In this document: positions 20,279 through 30,334 of the stretch, piece by piece
Position numbering within the stretch: position 1 is the first letter of the stretch
Layout: every line of letters begins with the position of its first letter
DNA from: Acidovorax sp. Leaf78
Lineage (GTDB): Bacteria; Pseudomonadota; Gammaproteobacteria; Burkholderiales; Burkholderiaceae_C
Direction of reading: 5' to 3'
Assembly (NCBI RefSeq): GCF_001422735.1
Contig: NZ_LMLZ01000020.1
Coordinates: forward strand, 492,891-538,972
DNA length: 46,082 nucleotides
Made by a program: the position numbers and the translations under genes
Notes under the pieces: model-generated
The model's input: only the letters and a program-made list of their open reading frames with translations
Told to the model about the DNA's origin: nothing
Database searches by the model: none

Positions 20279-22906
20279 TCAGTCCGACAACTCGCGCAGC
20301 AGCTCCGTCTCGATCTGGATCTGCCGCGCGTTGTTCTGCAGCTCGGGCCCTTGCACCAGGAAGGTGTCTTCCACCCGCTCGCCCAGCGTGCTTACCTTGG
20401 CGAGCTGCACGCTCAGGTGGTGGTGGGCCAGGATGCGGGCCACCAGATACAGCAGGCCGGCGCGGTCGCTGGCCGAGATGGCCAGCAGCCAGCGCTGCGC
20501 TTTTTCGTCCGGCCGCAACGTGACGCGCGGCGCCACCGGAAAGCTCTTGACCCGGCGCGACACGCGCTTGCGGGCAGGCTCGGGCAGCGGGCCGCCGGTT
20601 TCGATCACCCGCACCAGGTCGCTTTCGACCATGTGCGTCAGTTCGCGGTAATGCCCGGGTTGTGACGAGGCCACCACCTGGAAGGTATCGAGCGCATAGC
20701 CGTTGTTGGCCGTGTGCACGCGCGCATCCAGGATGGAAAAGCCCGCACGGTCGAAGTAGCCGCAGATGCGCGCGAACAGGTCTTCCTGGTCGGCGGCATA
20801 CACCATTACCTGCAGGCCGTCGCCCGCGAGTGACTGCCGTGCGCGTACCACCGGCTTGGCCGTGCCCACGTGCCGCGACAGGTGCCGCGTGTGCCAAGCA
20901 ATGTCGGCCGCCTCGTGGCGCATGAAGTAGCTCACATCCAGCGTGGCCCACAAAGCCTTGTGCGCCTCGAACGGCAGGGCGCTCAGCGCCAGCAGCACCA
21001 GTGCCTCGCGCTTGCGTGCTTCGATCTCTGCGGCGGCGTCCGGCGCGCGGCCGCCCAGGGTGCGCAGGGTGGAGCGGTACAGGTCTTCCAGCAGCTTGCC
21101 CTTCCAGGCGTTCCAGACCTTGGGGCTGGTGCCGCGGATGTCGGCCACGGTCAGCAGGTACAGCGCCGTCAAGTACCGCTCGTTGCCCACGCGCCGTGCA
21201 AAGGCGGCGATCACATCGGGGTCCGAGAGGTCTTCTTTCTGGGCGATGCGGCTCATCGACAGGTGCTCGCTGACCAAAAACTCGACCAGTTGGGCGTCCT
21301 CGCGGTCCACGTCGTGCTGCCGGCAGAAGTTGCGCACCTCCTGCGCGCCGATCACCGAATGGTCGCCGCCGCGGCCCTTGCCGATGTCGTGGAACAGCGC
21401 GGCCAGGTACAGCAGCCAGGGCTTGTCCCAGCCGCCGGCCAACTGCGAGCAGAACGGGTACTCGTGCGCATGCTCGGCCATGAAGAACCGGCGCACGTTG
21501 CGCAGCACCATCAGGATGTGCTGGTCCACCGTGTAGACGTGGAACAGGTCGTGCTGCATCTGCCCCACGATGCCGCGAAACGCCCACAGATAGCGCCCCA
21601 GCACCGAGGTCTGGTTCATCAGCCGCATCGCATGCGTGATGCCCGAGGGCTGCTGCAGGATGCGCATGAAGTTGGCGCGGTTGACCGGGTCGCGCCGGAA
21701 GGCGCCGTCCATCACGCCGCGGGCGTTGTACAGCGCCCGCAGGGTGCGGGCTGACAGGTCTTTCAGGCCCACCGTCGTCTGGTAGAGCAGGAAGGTTTCC
21801 AGAATGGCGTGCGGGTCGCGCTGGTACAGGTCGTCGCTCGCCACCTCGATGAGGCCGGCTTTTTCGAAGAAGCGCTCGTTGATGGGCCGCGGCTCGTGGG
21901 TGGAGGGGTTCAGCCGCTCCTCGATGTTCAGCAGCAGGATCTGGCTGAGCTGGGACACCGCCTTGGCCGCCCAGTAGTACCGGCGCATCAGGCTTTCGCT
22001 GGCGCGCATCGGCAGGCGCGATCCGTCGGGGGCCTGCGAGCGGTAGCCGAACGATTCGGCCACGGCGGTCTGCAGGTCGAACACCAGCCGGTCTTCATGC
22101 CGCCCGGCGGCTGCGTGCAGGCGCGCGCGGATGAGGCACAGCACCGCCTCGTTGCGCTCGATCTGGCGCACCTCGAAGGCCGTGGCCATGCCGCTGGCGG
22201 CCAGCTCTTTCCAGTTGCGGCCCAGGCCCGCGGCCTGGGACACCCACAGGATCATCTGCAGGTCGCGCAGCCCGCCGGGCGACTCCTTGCAGTTGGGCTC
22301 GAGCGAGTAGGGCGTGTTCTCGTACTTGTTGTGGCGCTGGCGCATCTCCAGCGTCTTGGCCACCAAAAATGCCTGCGGGTCCATCTGCAGCCGGTACTGG
22401 CGCTGGAACTCCGCGAACAGCGCCGCGTTGCCGCACACCAGGCGCGATTCGAGCAGCGAGGTCTGCACGGTGACATCGCCTGCGCTCTCGGCCAGGCATT
22501 CGGCCACGGTGCGCACGCTCGAGCCGATCTCCAGGCCCGCATCCCAGCAGCTGCCGATGAAGCCTTCGAGCTGGGTGCGCAGCACGCTGCCGGCCTCGGG
22601 CGCCGCGCCCTCGGGCAGCAGCAGCAGCACATCGACGTCCGAATACGGAAAAAGCTGGTCGCGCCCGAACCCGCCCACCGCCACCAGCGCCATGTCGGCC
22701 GGCAGTTCGGCGCGCTGCCACAGCGTCTGCAGCAGGTTGCCCGCCAGCGTGGAGAGCCTGCGCAGCAGCACGCGGATGCCGCGCGTGGAGGCGCCCGTGG
22801 CCTGCAGGTCGGTCAGCAGGGCGGTCTTGTCGCGGCGGTAGGCATCCCGCAGGGCATGCACGTCGGCCAGGGGGCGCACCTCGGGCAGGGCTTGGATGTC
22901 GGTCAT
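20279..22906 (-). CDS. glnD: Bifunctional [PII] uridylyltransferase / uridylyl-removing enzyme
   Basis: Glutamine sensor that adds UMP to, or removes it from, Tyr51 of PII (glnB, 3916-4254). 875 residues from ATG 22906; a further in-frame ATG at 22954 is less likely. Domains in order: nucleotidyltransferase with GGFGRDQLFPYSDVD at 78-92; the helical GlnD region (NKYENTPYSLEPNCKESPGG); an HD hydrolase domain near residue 500 (LFHDIGKGRGGDHS); and two C-terminal ACT domains from about 690 (LQVMVYAADQEDLFARICGY and LLAISASDRAGLLYLVARIL) that bind glutamine. It follows map on the same strand, a common proteobacterial pairing. Confidence 0.97.
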   Translation of the reverse strand: MTDIQALPEVRPLADVHALRDAYRRDKTALLTDLQATGASTRGIRVLLRRLSTLAGNLLQTLWQRAELPADMALVAVGGFGRDQLFPYSDVDVLLLLPEGAAPEAGSVLRTQLEGFIGSCWDAGLEIGSSVRTVAECLAESAGDVTVQTSLLESRLVCGNAALFAEFQRQYRLQMDPQAFLVAKTLEMRQRHNKYENTPYSLEPNCKESPGGLRDLQMILWVSQAAGLGRNWKELAASGMATAFEVRQIERNEAVLCLIRARLHAAAGRHEDRLVFDLQTAVAESFGYRSQAPDGSRLPMRASESLMRRYYWAAKAVSQLSQILLLNIEERLNPSTHEPRPINERFFEKAGLIEVASDDLYQRDPHAILETFLLYQTTVGLKDLSARTLRALYNARGVMDGAFRRDPVNRANFMRILQQPSGITHAMRLMNQTSVLGRYLWAFRGIVGQMQHDLFHVYTVDQHILMVLRNVRRFFMAEHAHEYPFCSQLAGGWDKPWLLYLAALFHDIGKGRGGDHSVIGAQEVRNFCRQHDVDREDAQLVEFLVSEHLSMSRIAQKEDLSDPDVIAAFARRVGNERYLTALYLLTVADIRGTSPKVWNAWKGKLLEDLYRSTLRTLGGRAPDAAAEIEARKREALVLLALSALPFEAHKALWATLDVSYFMRHEAADIAWHTRHLSRHVGTAKPVVRARQSLAGDGLQVMVYAADQEDLFARICGYFDRAGFSILDARVHTANNGYALDTFQVVASSQPGHYRELTHMVESDLVRVIETGGPLPEPARKRVSRRVKSFPVAPRVTLRPDEKAQRWLLAISASDRAGLLYLVARILAHHHLSVQLAKVSTLGERVEDTFLVQGPELQNNARQIQIETELLRELSD

Positions 22907-22991
22907 GGTCGTCGGGCGTCGCGATGAAGAAGGGCCATGCAAAAAGCCATGCAAGAGTTGTGCGCGCCGACGGGCAGGGGCCGGCGTGGGG

Positions 22992-23807
22992 TCAGGTCCT
23001 GGTCGCGGTCACGAAGGACGGCAGCGGCGGTGAGCCGGCCGACAGCGTCATCACTTCGTACCCCGTTTCGGTGACCAGCACCGTGTGCTCCCACTGGGCG
23101 GACAGGCTGTGGTCCTTGGTCACGATGGTCCAGCCGTCGTTGCCGAATTCCTTCACCTCGCGGCGGCCGGCGTTGATCATGGGCTCGATGGTGAAGACCA
23201 TGCCGGGCACCAGCTCGTCCAGCGTGCCGGGACGGCCGTAGTGCAGCACCTGGGGCTCTTCGTGGAACTTCTGCCCGATGCCGTGGCCGCAGAACTCGCG
23301 CACGATCGAGAAACCCTGCGCCTCGGCGAACTTCTGGATGGCGTGGCCGATGTCGCCCAGGTGGGCGCCGGGCTTGACCTGCACGATGCCGTGCCACATG
23401 GCGTCGAAGGTGATGGCACACAGGCGCTTGGCCGCGATGGAGCCTTCGCCGATGATGTACATGCGGCTGTTGTCGCCGTACCAGCCGTCCTTGGTGATCA
23501 CGGTCACGTCCACGTTGACGATGTCGCCCTTCTTCAAAGGCTTGTCGTTGGGGATGCCGTGGCACACCACGTGGTTGACCGAGGTGCACAGCGAGGCCGG
23601 GTAGGGCGGGTAGCCGGGGGGCTGGTAGCCCACGGTGGCTGAGATGGTGCCTTGCTGCGCCATGCATTCGGCGCCCAGGCGGTCGATCTCTTTGGTGGTG
23701 ATGCCGGGTTTGATGTGCGGGGCGATGTAGTCCAGCACTTCGGAGGCCAGGCGGCACGCCAGGCGCATGCCTTCGATGTCCGCGGCGCTTTTGATGGTGA
23801 TGCTCAT
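22992..23807 (-). CDS. map: Methionine aminopeptidase, type I
   Basis: Removes the N-terminal Met from nascent proteins after deformylation. 271 residues from ATG 23807 (MSITIKSAADIEGMRLA). Metal ligands fit the family: Asp in GDIVNVDVTV and GWYGDNSRM, His in EFCGHGIGQKFHEEP, Glu in FTIEPMI and Glu in EHTVLVTE. The C-terminal tail (MTLSAGSPPLPSFVTATRT) is slightly longer than usual. The next gene on this strand is glnD, 85 bases downstream. Confidence 0.97.
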   Translation of the reverse strand: MSITIKSAADIEGMRLACRLASEVLDYIAPHIKPGITTKEIDRLGAECMAQQGTISATVGYQPPGYPPYPASLCTSVNHVVCHGIPNDKPLKKGDIVNVDVTVITKDGWYGDNSRMYIIGEGSIAAKRLCAITFDAMWHGIVQVKPGAHLGDIGHAIQKFAEAQGFSIVREFCGHGIGQKFHEEPQVLHYGRPGTLDELVPGMVFTIEPMINAGRREVKEFGNDGWTIVTKDHSLSAQWEHTVLVTETGYEVMTLSAGSPPLPSFVTATRT

Positions 23808-23854
23808 GCCGCAATTATCCCATCGCACCCCGCCGGCTGCAGCGGCGCCCGGTG

Positions 23855-23875
23855 AGCCCGGTAAAATACCGGGCT
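23855..23875. promoter_or_regulatory. Palindrome with embedded -10-like sequence between map and purL
   Basis: AGCCCGGTA and TACCGGGCT arms are separated by AAA. The centre reads TAAAAT, a plausible -10 for purL 88 bases upstream of its start, but no convincing -35 was found. The symmetry could be an operator or an RNA hairpin. Confidence 0.4.
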
Positions 23876-23954
23876 GACCACTTGGCTCCCGCCCACCGGC
23901 CGGGGGCTTCGCGTCAGCGCCACCACGTACCCTCACACCCAACAGGCCGCTACA

Positions 23955-26900
23955 GTGACCTTGCACATGACCACGCTGGCGGGCGGCAACGCCCTCAGCA
24001 CCTTCCGCGCCCAGCAACTCCAACCGGCCCTGCAAGCCATCCACCCCAAAATCGACGGCATTGCAGCGCGCTTCGTGCACCTGGTCGCCACGGATGCGGC
24101 CCCCACCCCTGCCGAGCAAGAGCGCCTGTCGGCCCTGCTCGCCTACGGCGACCCCTACGCGGGGCCTGAAGACGGCGCCGCAATCCTGGTCACCCCCCGC
24201 CTGGGCACGCTGTCGCCCTGGGCCTCCAAGGCCACCGACATCGCGCGCAACTGCGGCATCGCCATCCGCCGCGTGGAGCGCATCACCGAATACCGCATCA
24301 GCCTGAAGTCCGGCCTGCTGGGCCGCACGCCCGAGCTGACCGCCGAGCAATTGGCCCAGGTCGCAGCGCTGCTGCACGACCGCATGACCGAGTCCGTGGT
24401 GGCCGACCGCGCCGCCGCCGCAGCGCTGTTTACCGAGCTGCAGCCCGCCGCCATGGAGCATGTCAACGTGCTCGGCGGTGGCCGCGGTGCGCTGGAGGCC
24501 GCCAACACCCGTTTCGGCCTGGCCCTGGCCGAGGACGAGATCGACTACCTGGTCAACGCCTTCACGGGCCTCGCGCGCAACCCCACCGACGTGGAGCTGA
24601 TGATGTTCGCGCAGGCCAACAGCGAGCACTGCCGCCACAAGATCTTCAACGCCCAGTTCACCATCGACGGCGTGGCGCAGGAAAAATCGCTGTTCGGCAT
24701 GATCCGCAACACCCACCAGCTGGCGCCCCAGCACACGGTGATCGCGTATTCGGACAACGCCTCTGTCATGGAAGGCGGCGAGGTCGAGCGGTTTGTGGCC
24801 AAAATGGCCTCTACCGCTGAATCAGCGGGCGCTACCAGCTATCAAAAGAGTAGCGCCACCCAGCACGTGCTGATGAAGGTGGAAACGCACAACCACCCCA
24901 CGGCCATCTCGCCCTTCCCGGGCGCATCGACGGGCGCGGGCGGCGAGATCCGCGACGAAGGCGCCACCGGCCGGGGCTCCAAGCCCAAGGCCGGCCTCAC
25001 GGGCTTCACCGTGTCCAAGCTCTGGGGCAGCACCGTGGGCAAGCCCGAGCACATCGCCAGCCCGCTGCAGATCATGGTCGAAGGGCCCCTGGGCGGCGCG
25101 GCGTTCAACAACGAATTCGGCCGCCCCAACCTGGCAGGCTACTTCCGCGAGTACGAGCAGGAAGTCGGCGGCGTGCAGCGCGGCTACCACAAGCCCATCA
25201 TGATCGCCGGCGGCGTGGGCGTGATCGACGCAGGCCTGACGACCAAGATCGAATTCCCTGCCGGCTCGCTGCTCATCCAGCTGGGCGGCCCCGGCATGCG
25301 CATCGGCATGGGCGGCAGTGCTGCCAGCTCCATGGCCAGCGGCACCAATGCGGCCGAGCTCGACTTCGACTCCGTGCAGCGCGGCAACCCCGAGATCGAG
25401 CGCCGTGCGCAGGAGGTTATCAACCACTGCTGGGCCCAAGGTGCCAATAACCCCATCCTCGCCATCCACGACGTGGGTGCGGGCGGCCTGTCCAACGCCT
25501 TCCCCGAGCTGACCAACGACGCCGGCCGTGGCGCGCGCTTCGACCTGCGCGCCGTGCCGCTCGAAGAATCGGGCATGGCGCCCAAGGAAATCTGGAGCAA
25601 CGAAAGCCAGGAGCGCTACGTGCTCGCCATCGCGCCCGAGTCGCTGCCGCTGTTCAAGGCGTTCTGCGAACGCGAGCGCTGCCCCTTCGCCGTGATCGGC
25701 ACGGCCACCGAAGAGCGCCAGCTGGTGCTGGAAGACACTGCCGTGGTGGCGGGCGACCAGAAGCTGCCGGTGGACATGCCCATGGACGTGCTGCTGGGCA
25801 AGCCGCCCAAGATGCACCGCGACGTGGCCACCGTGCAGCGCCAGTTCGCGCCCATGGACCTGACCGGCGTGCCGCTGCAAAAAGCCGTGATCGACGTGCT
25901 GGCCCACCCCACGGTGGCGTCCAAGCGTTTTCTCATCACCATCGGCGACCGCACGGTGGGTGGCCTGTCGCACCGCGACCAGATGGTCGGCCCCTGGCAA
26001 GTGCCGGTGGCTGACTGCGCGGTGACGCTGGCCGATTACAAGGGCTTTGCCGGCGAAGCGATGAGCATGGGCGAGCGCACGCCGCTGGCCGCCATCAACG
26101 CACCCGCATCGGGCCGCATGGCGGTGGCCGAGGCCATCACCAACCTGCTGGCCGCACCCATCGAGCTGCCGCGTGTGAAGCTGTCGGCCAACTGGATGGC
26201 CGCGTGTGGCGAGCCCGGCGAAGACGCCGCGCTGTACGAGACCGTGAAGGCCGTGGGCATGGAGCTGTGCCCCGCTTTGGGCATCAGCATCCCCGTGGGC
26301 AAGGACAGCCTGTCCATGCGCACTCAGTGGTCGGAGGGCGCGGACAAGAAGAAGGTGACTTCCCCGGTCAGCCTGATCGTGAGCGCGTTCGCCTCGCTGT
26401 CCGACGTGCGCGGCACGCTCACGCCCCAGCTCGATGCCACCGAGGACGACACCACGCTGGTGCTGATCGATCTGGGCAAGGGCCAGAACCGCATGGCCGG
26501 CAGCATCCTGGGCCAGACGCTGGATCAGAGCGGCGACGTGGTGCCCGACCTGGACGACCCGCAGGATCTGGTCAACACCGTCAACGCCGTGAACGCGCTG
26601 CGCGCCCAGGGCCGCATCCTGGCCTACCACGACCGCAGCGACGGCGGCCTGCTGGCAGCCGCGGCCGAGATGGCCTTTGCAGGCCATGTGGGCGTGTCGC
26701 TCAACGTGGACCTGCTGGTCACCGAAGGCGACGGCATCAGCGACAGCCGCATGGAAACCGGCGACGCCAAGAACTGGGCGCAGCAGGTCAGCGCACGCCG
26801 TGAAGAACTCACGCTCAAGGCCCTGTTCAACGAAGAACTGGGCGTAGTGCTGCAGGTGCGCACCGCAGAGCGCAACGATGTGATGCAGGTGCTGCGCGAG

Positions 26901-27962
26901 CACGGCCTGTCCAAATTCAGCCACTTCGTCGGCAAGACGCGTCCGCAGTCGTCGAGCATCGATGCCGGCAAGGGCGAGCTGCAGGTCTGGCGCGACGCCA
27001 AGGCTGTGTTCAGCGCCAAGCTCACCGACCTGCACCAGGTGTGGGACGCCGTGAGCTGGAAGATCTGCCAGCAGCGCGACAACCCCGCCAACGCGGATGC
27101 CGAGCACGCCACTGCGGGCGAGGCCACCGACCCCGGCATGCACGTGCACCTCACGTTCGACGCGGCCGACAACGTGGCGGCGCCGTTCCTGAACCTGGCC
27201 AAACCCCGGGTCGCCATCCTGCGCGAGCAGGGCGTCAACTCGCACATCGAGATGGCTTACACCTTCACCGAGGCGGGCTTCGAGGCGTACGACGTGCACA
27301 TGACCGACCTGCAGACCGGCCGCGTCAAGCTCGAAGATTTCAAGGGCGTGGTCGCCTGCGGCGGCTTCAGCTACGGCGACACGCTGGGCGCCGGCATCGG
27401 CTGGGCGCGCTCGATCACCTTCAACCCGGTGCTGTCCGAGCAGTTCCAAGGCTTCTTCGGCCGCACGGACACGTTCGGCCTGGGCGTGTGCAACGGCTGC
27501 CAGATGTTTGCCGAGCTGGCCGACATCATCCCCGGTGCGCAGGACTGGCCGCGCTTCACCACCAACCAGAGCGAGCGCTTCGAAGCCCGCCTGTCCATGG
27601 TAGAAGTGCTGGAGTCCCCCAGCCTGTTCTTTGCCGGTATGGCGGGCAGCCGCCTGCCGATTGCCGTGGCGCATGGCGAGGGCTATGCCAACTTCAAGTT
27701 CCGCGGCAACGCGGCGCAGGCAGTGGCCGCGATGCGCTTCGTGGACAACCACGGCGCCGCCACCGAGCAGTACCCGTTCAACCCGAACGGCAGCACCGGC
27801 GGCCTGACCGGCGTGACCACGCAGGACGGCCGCTTCACGGCCATCATGCCGCACCCCGAGCGCGTGTTCCGCAACGTGCAGATGAGCTGGACCAGCGGCG
27901 ACCGCAGCGAACTGAGCCCCTGGATGCGCATCTGGCGCAATGCGCGCAAGTGGGTGGGATAA
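23955..27962 (+). CDS. purL: Phosphoribosylformylglycinamidine synthase (large single-chain PurL)
   Basis: Fourth step of purine synthesis: FGAR plus glutamine plus ATP gives FGAM. 1335 residues from GTG 23955 (an ATG at 23967 is the alternative). An N-terminal PurS-like domain is followed by the synthase core ([48 protein letters not shown]), a second core repeat, and a C-terminal glutaminase domain with Cys in [13 protein letters not shown] and the His/Glu pair in MPHPERVF. Residues 284-301 ([18 protein letters not shown]) are encoded by a dispersed two-hairpin repeat, sitting just before [13 protein letters not shown] where the enteric protein has unrelated sequence. Confidence 0.97.
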   Translation: MTLHMTTLAGGNALSTFRAQQLQPALQAIHPKIDGIAARFVHLVATDAAPTPAEQERLSALLAYGDPYAGPEDGAAILVTPRLGTLSPWASKATDIARNCGIAIRRVERITEYRISLKSGLLGRTPELTAEQLAQVAALLHDRMTESVVADRAAAAALFTELQPAAMEHVNVLGGGRGALEAANTRFGLALAEDEIDYLVNAFTGLARNPTDVELMMFAQANSEHCRHKIFNAQFTIDGVAQEKSLFGMIRNTHQLAPQHTVIAYSDNASVMEGGEVERFVAKMASTAESAGATSYQKSSATQHVLMKVETHNHPTAISPFPGASTGAGGEIRDEGATGRGSKPKAGLTGFTVSKLWGSTVGKPEHIASPLQIMVEGPLGGAAFNNEFGRPNLAGYFREYEQEVGGVQRGYHKPIMIAGGVGVIDAGLTTKIEFPAGSLLIQLGGPGMRIGMGGSAASSMASGTNAAELDFDSVQRGNPEIERRAQEVINHCWAQGANNPILAIHDVGAGGLSNAFPELTNDAGRGARFDLRAVPLEESGMAPKEIWSNESQERYVLAIAPESLPLFKAFCERERCPFAVIGTATEERQLVLEDTAVVAGDQKLPVDMPMDVLLGKPPKMHRDVATVQRQFAPMDLTGVPLQKAVIDVLAHPTVASKRFLITIGDRTVGGLSHRDQMVGPWQVPVADCAVTLADYKGFAGEAMSMGERTPLAAINAPASGRMAVAEAITNLLAAPIELPRVKLSANWMAACGEPGEDAALYETVKAVGMELCPALGISIPVGKDSLSMRTQWSEGADKKKVTSPVSLIVSAFASLSDVRGTLTPQLDATEDDTTLVLIDLGKGQNRMAGSILGQTLDQSGDVVPDLDDPQDLVNTVNAVNALRAQGRILAYHDRSDGGLLAAAAEMAFAGHVGVSLNVDLLVTEGDGISDSRMETGDAKNWAQQVSARREELTLKALFNEELGVVLQVRTAERNDVMQVLREHGLSKFSHFVGKTRPQSSSIDAGKGELQVWRDAKAVFSAKLTDLHQVWDAVSWKICQQRDNPANADAEHATAGEATDPGMHVHLTFDAADNVAAPFLNLAKPRVAILREQGVNSHIEMAYTFTEAGFEAYDVHMTDLQTGRVKLEDFKGVVACGGFSYGDTLGAGIGWARSITFNPVLSEQFQGFFGRTDTFGLGVCNGCQMFAELADIIPGAQDWPRFTTNQSERFEARLSMVEVLESPSLFFAGMAGSRLPIAVAHGEGYANFKFRGNAAQAVAAMRFVDNHGAATEQYPFNPNGSTGGLTGVTTQDGRFTAIMPHPERVFRNVQMSWTSGDRSELSPWMRIWRNARKWVG
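24804..24857 (+). repeat. Two-hairpin dispersed repeat, in frame inside purL
   Basis: After ATGGCCTCTA come hairpin 1 (CCGCTG-aat-CAGCGG), the spacer GCGCTACCA, and hairpin 2 (GCTATCAAAAGAGTAGC). The element at 38003 has the same layout (AATGCCTCC, a GCGCTTT/AAAGCGC hairpin, CCAGAA, a GCTCTCA/TGAGAGC hairpin). Arms differ but still pair. The insert is 54 bases, a multiple of three, and keeps the frame open. Confidence 0.6.
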
Positions 27963-28084
27963 GGGCTGGGTGAGGGCTCAGGCTTGGCGGGTGCCAGCGA
28001 CGCTGGCTGGTGCATTCCAGCCGGCAAGAGCTTCGTGCCCCTGAACTGACACCAGCTCCTTGACCTGCTCATGAGGCACCGAGT

Positions 28085-28111
28085 CCCGGCCCGGGCCCGG
28101 GCCCGGGCCCG
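28085..28111. repeat. GGGCCC hexanucleotide tandem repeat
   Basis: About four units of GGGCCC lie in the 200-base gap between purL and the convergent methyltransferase gene. Non-coding. Perfect enough to vary in copy number by slippage and able to form a strong hairpin. Nothing else is recognisable in that gap. Confidence 0.8.
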
Positions 28112-28163
28112 CAGCATCGCGCCGATGGCAGCGTCCTGCGGGGAGCGTCAGCCGTCTTTCAGT

Positions 28164-28868
28164 TCAGTCCACCACCGGACGCTGGTACATCAGCAGCCGC
28201 CCCTTGTAGGCGGGCGCGGTATCCAGCGCAGGGTGGTCCAGCCGCTCTTCGACCACTTCGAACCGGTGCACGGCCATCTGCTTGTGGAAGGTGGATCGAT
28301 TGCCCCGGTTCGGGTCCACGATCCAGATCTGCGCGCCGTTGCCGGCGTGGCGGTCCAGAAAAGCCGCGAGCGATGCGCGCGCATCGCGTTCGTACAGCAC
28401 GTCGCTGCCCATGATCAAGTCGAAATGGCCCTGCACCGCACCGGCCTGGGCATGGCCGTGGTCGTGTTTGTGGTGGTCCGCACCCCAGTGCCCGGTGCGG
28501 TACCGCAGGGGCGACAGGCCGTTGAGGCGCGTGTTTTCCTGCAGGAACTGCTGGGCCATCGGATGGCAGTCGCTGGCGGTGACGTCCACGCCGCGGCGGT
28601 GGCACACCAGGCTTGCCAGGCCCAGGCCGCAGCCGATCTCCAGCACGCGCTCTCCGGTCTGCAAAGGCCGGCTGGCCATGCGTTGCGCCAGCTGTGCACC
28701 CGAAGGCCACAGCAGGCCGAACAGTGGCCACGCGGCCGATGAGATGCCCAGGGCTTCGGCGGCACCCTCGGGGTCGCTGAATTGCTGCTTGTCCAGCAGC
28801 GAACGTATGATCAGGTCGGCAACGCCGGCGATGGCGATGTCTTCCTGCTTGGTGAGATAGCCTGGCAT
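28164..28868 (-). CDS. Class I SAM-dependent methyltransferase (protein-lysine methyltransferase-like, PF10294 type)
   Basis: 234 residues from ATG 28868 (MPGYLTKQEDIAIAG); the frame is open further upstream but that part does not look like protein. The SAM site is GERVLEIGCGLGLASLV near residue 95, followed by the acidic strand end VDVTASDCHP. LIMGSDVLYERDA is the post-II motif typical of the METTL21/PF10294 group, in which many members methylate lysine on single protein targets. A His-rich stretch (HWGADHHKHDHGHAQ) is unusual and could bind metal. Target unknown. Confidence 0.82.
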   Translation of the reverse strand: MPGYLTKQEDIAIAGVADLIIRSLLDKQQFSDPEGAAEALGISSAAWPLFGLLWPSGAQLAQRMASRPLQTGERVLEIGCGLGLASLVCHRRGVDVTASDCHPMAQQFLQENTRLNGLSPLRYRTGHWGADHHKHDHGHAQAGAVQGHFDLIMGSDVLYERDARASLAAFLDRHAGNGAQIWIVDPNRGNRSTFHKQMAVHRFEVVEERLDHPALDTAPAYKGRLLMYQRPVVD

Positions 28869-29164
28869 GGCGGGGCGCGAAGCCCGTCCAAGCGCTGGCT
28901 TGCAGGGACCCCCTCGAGTGGGTGGGTGAAGCAGCCAGTATGCGCCTTGCCGCGGCGTGCCCGCCAGGCGGCCACAGAGTGCGTCCGGCGGACTCTGTGT
29001 CAGCAATGGCTGGCGACGCTGCGTTGGCCGACGCCGCGTTGCTATAGTGCAGCCCACAGCGGCGGTGCGGCAAGCCCGTGCCCGAGGCCGTTGGGGCGGG
29101 CACCACGGCGCCGTGCGACCCGCTGGACAACCCCATCCACAACCATTTTCTTCAAGGATTCCCC

Positions 29165-30154
29165 ATGGCCTCTGGCAGCTTGCTGGCCCTGCTCGACGAT
29201 ATCGCCACCATCCTCGACGATGTGGCGCTGATGACCAAGGTCGCAGCCAAGAAGAGCGCGGCCATGGCCGACGACGTGTCGGTCATGACCAAGGTAGCCG
29301 CGCAGAAGACGGCCGGGGTGCTGGGGGACGACCTGGCGCTCAACGCCCAGCAGGTCACCGGTGTGCGGGCCGAGCGCGAGATTCCCGTGGTCTGGGCAGT
29401 GGCCAAGGGGTCGATGATCAACAAGGTCATCCTGGTGCCCGCAGCGCTGCTCATCAGCGCGTTTGCGCCCTGGGCCGTGACCCCGTTGTTGATGATCGGC
29501 GGCGCCTTCCTGTGCTTCGAGGGGTTTGAGAAGGTGGCGCACAAGCTGCTGCACGCACCCCATGAAGACGCGGCCGAACGCGAAAGCCACGCCCAGGCCA
29601 ACGCCAACCCGGCGGTGGACCTGGTGGCTTTCGAGAAGGACAAGGTCAAGGGCGCCGTGCGCACCGACTTCATCCTGTCGGCAGAAATCATCGCCATCAC
29701 GCTGGGCACGGTAGCCAACGCGCCGTTCTCGCAGCAGGTGGCCGTGCTGTCCGGCATCGCCGTCATCATGACCATCGGCGTATACGGTTTGGTGGCCGGC
29801 ATCGTCAAGCTGGATGACCTGGGCCTGTGGCTCAGCCGCAAGGCCAGCAGCGCGGCGCAGGCCGTGGGCAACGGCATTTTGCGTGCAGCGCCCTGGCTGA
29901 TGAAGGGCCTGTCCATCGCCGGCACGGCGGCCATGTTCCTCGTGGGCGGCGGCATCCTGGTGCACGGCGTGCCGGCGCTGCACCACGCGGTCGAAGGCAC
30001 GGGCGCGGCAGCGGCGCAGTGGCCGGTGGGTGGCCTGTGGGCAGTCCTGGTGCCCAACCTGCTCAACGCCGTGGTCGGCATCATCGCCGGGGGGCTGGTG
30101 CTGGCCGCGGTGACGTTGGTCAAGCGCGTGCGGGGCAAGTCGGCGGCGCATTGA
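29165..30154 (+). CDS. DUF808 family inner membrane protein (YedI-like)
   Basis: 329 residues from ATG 29165, preceded by AAGGA. The opening [20 protein letters not shown] and a second similar repeat ([20 protein letters not shown]) are characteristic of DUF808. Hydrophobic segments follow ([59 protein letters not shown], and two near the C-terminus). Function unknown. TATAGT at 29043 is a possible -10 in the 296-base divergent gap, with a weak -35. Confidence 0.9.
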   Translation: MASGSLLALLDDIATILDDVALMTKVAAKKSAAMADDVSVMTKVAAQKTAGVLGDDLALNAQQVTGVRAEREIPVVWAVAKGSMINKVILVPAALLISAFAPWAVTPLLMIGGAFLCFEGFEKVAHKLLHAPHEDAAERESHAQANANPAVDLVAFEKDKVKGAVRTDFILSAEIIAITLGTVANAPFSQQVAVLSGIAVIMTIGVYGLVAGIVKLDDLGLWLSRKASSAAQAVGNGILRAAPWLMKGLSIAGTAAMFLVGGGILVHGVPALHHAVEGTGAAAAQWPVGGLWAVLVPNLLNAVVGIIAGGLVLAAVTLVKRVRGKSAAH

Positions 30155-30186
30155 GTGCTGTGCAGGGCCGCCCCTGGCAGTGTGGC

Positions 30187-30213
30187 AAGGCCTGCAGATG
30201 CAGGCCTTTGTTC
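30187..30213 (+). terminator. Intrinsic terminator after the DUF808 gene
   Basis: AAGGCCTGC/GCAGGCCTT arms with a 4-base loop are followed by TGTTCTTTC, 33 bases after the stop. Confidence 0.85.
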
Positions 30214-30334
30214 TTTCTTGATGTATGTCTAAGGGCGGGTGAGCGGGCCTTGAGATAGGGCAAGACCGGCGGGCGGCCGCAGCAGTTCAATGGATGCACG
30301 GGGGTCGTCCCCGTCCAACCGATGTGAACTGAAC

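Noticed and set aside
24822..27854. 1010-codon open frame on the minus strand
   Set aside because: It lies wholly antisense to purL, is His/Ala/Gly/Arg-rich with no family features, and purL is unmistakable. GC-rich codon bias creates such frames.
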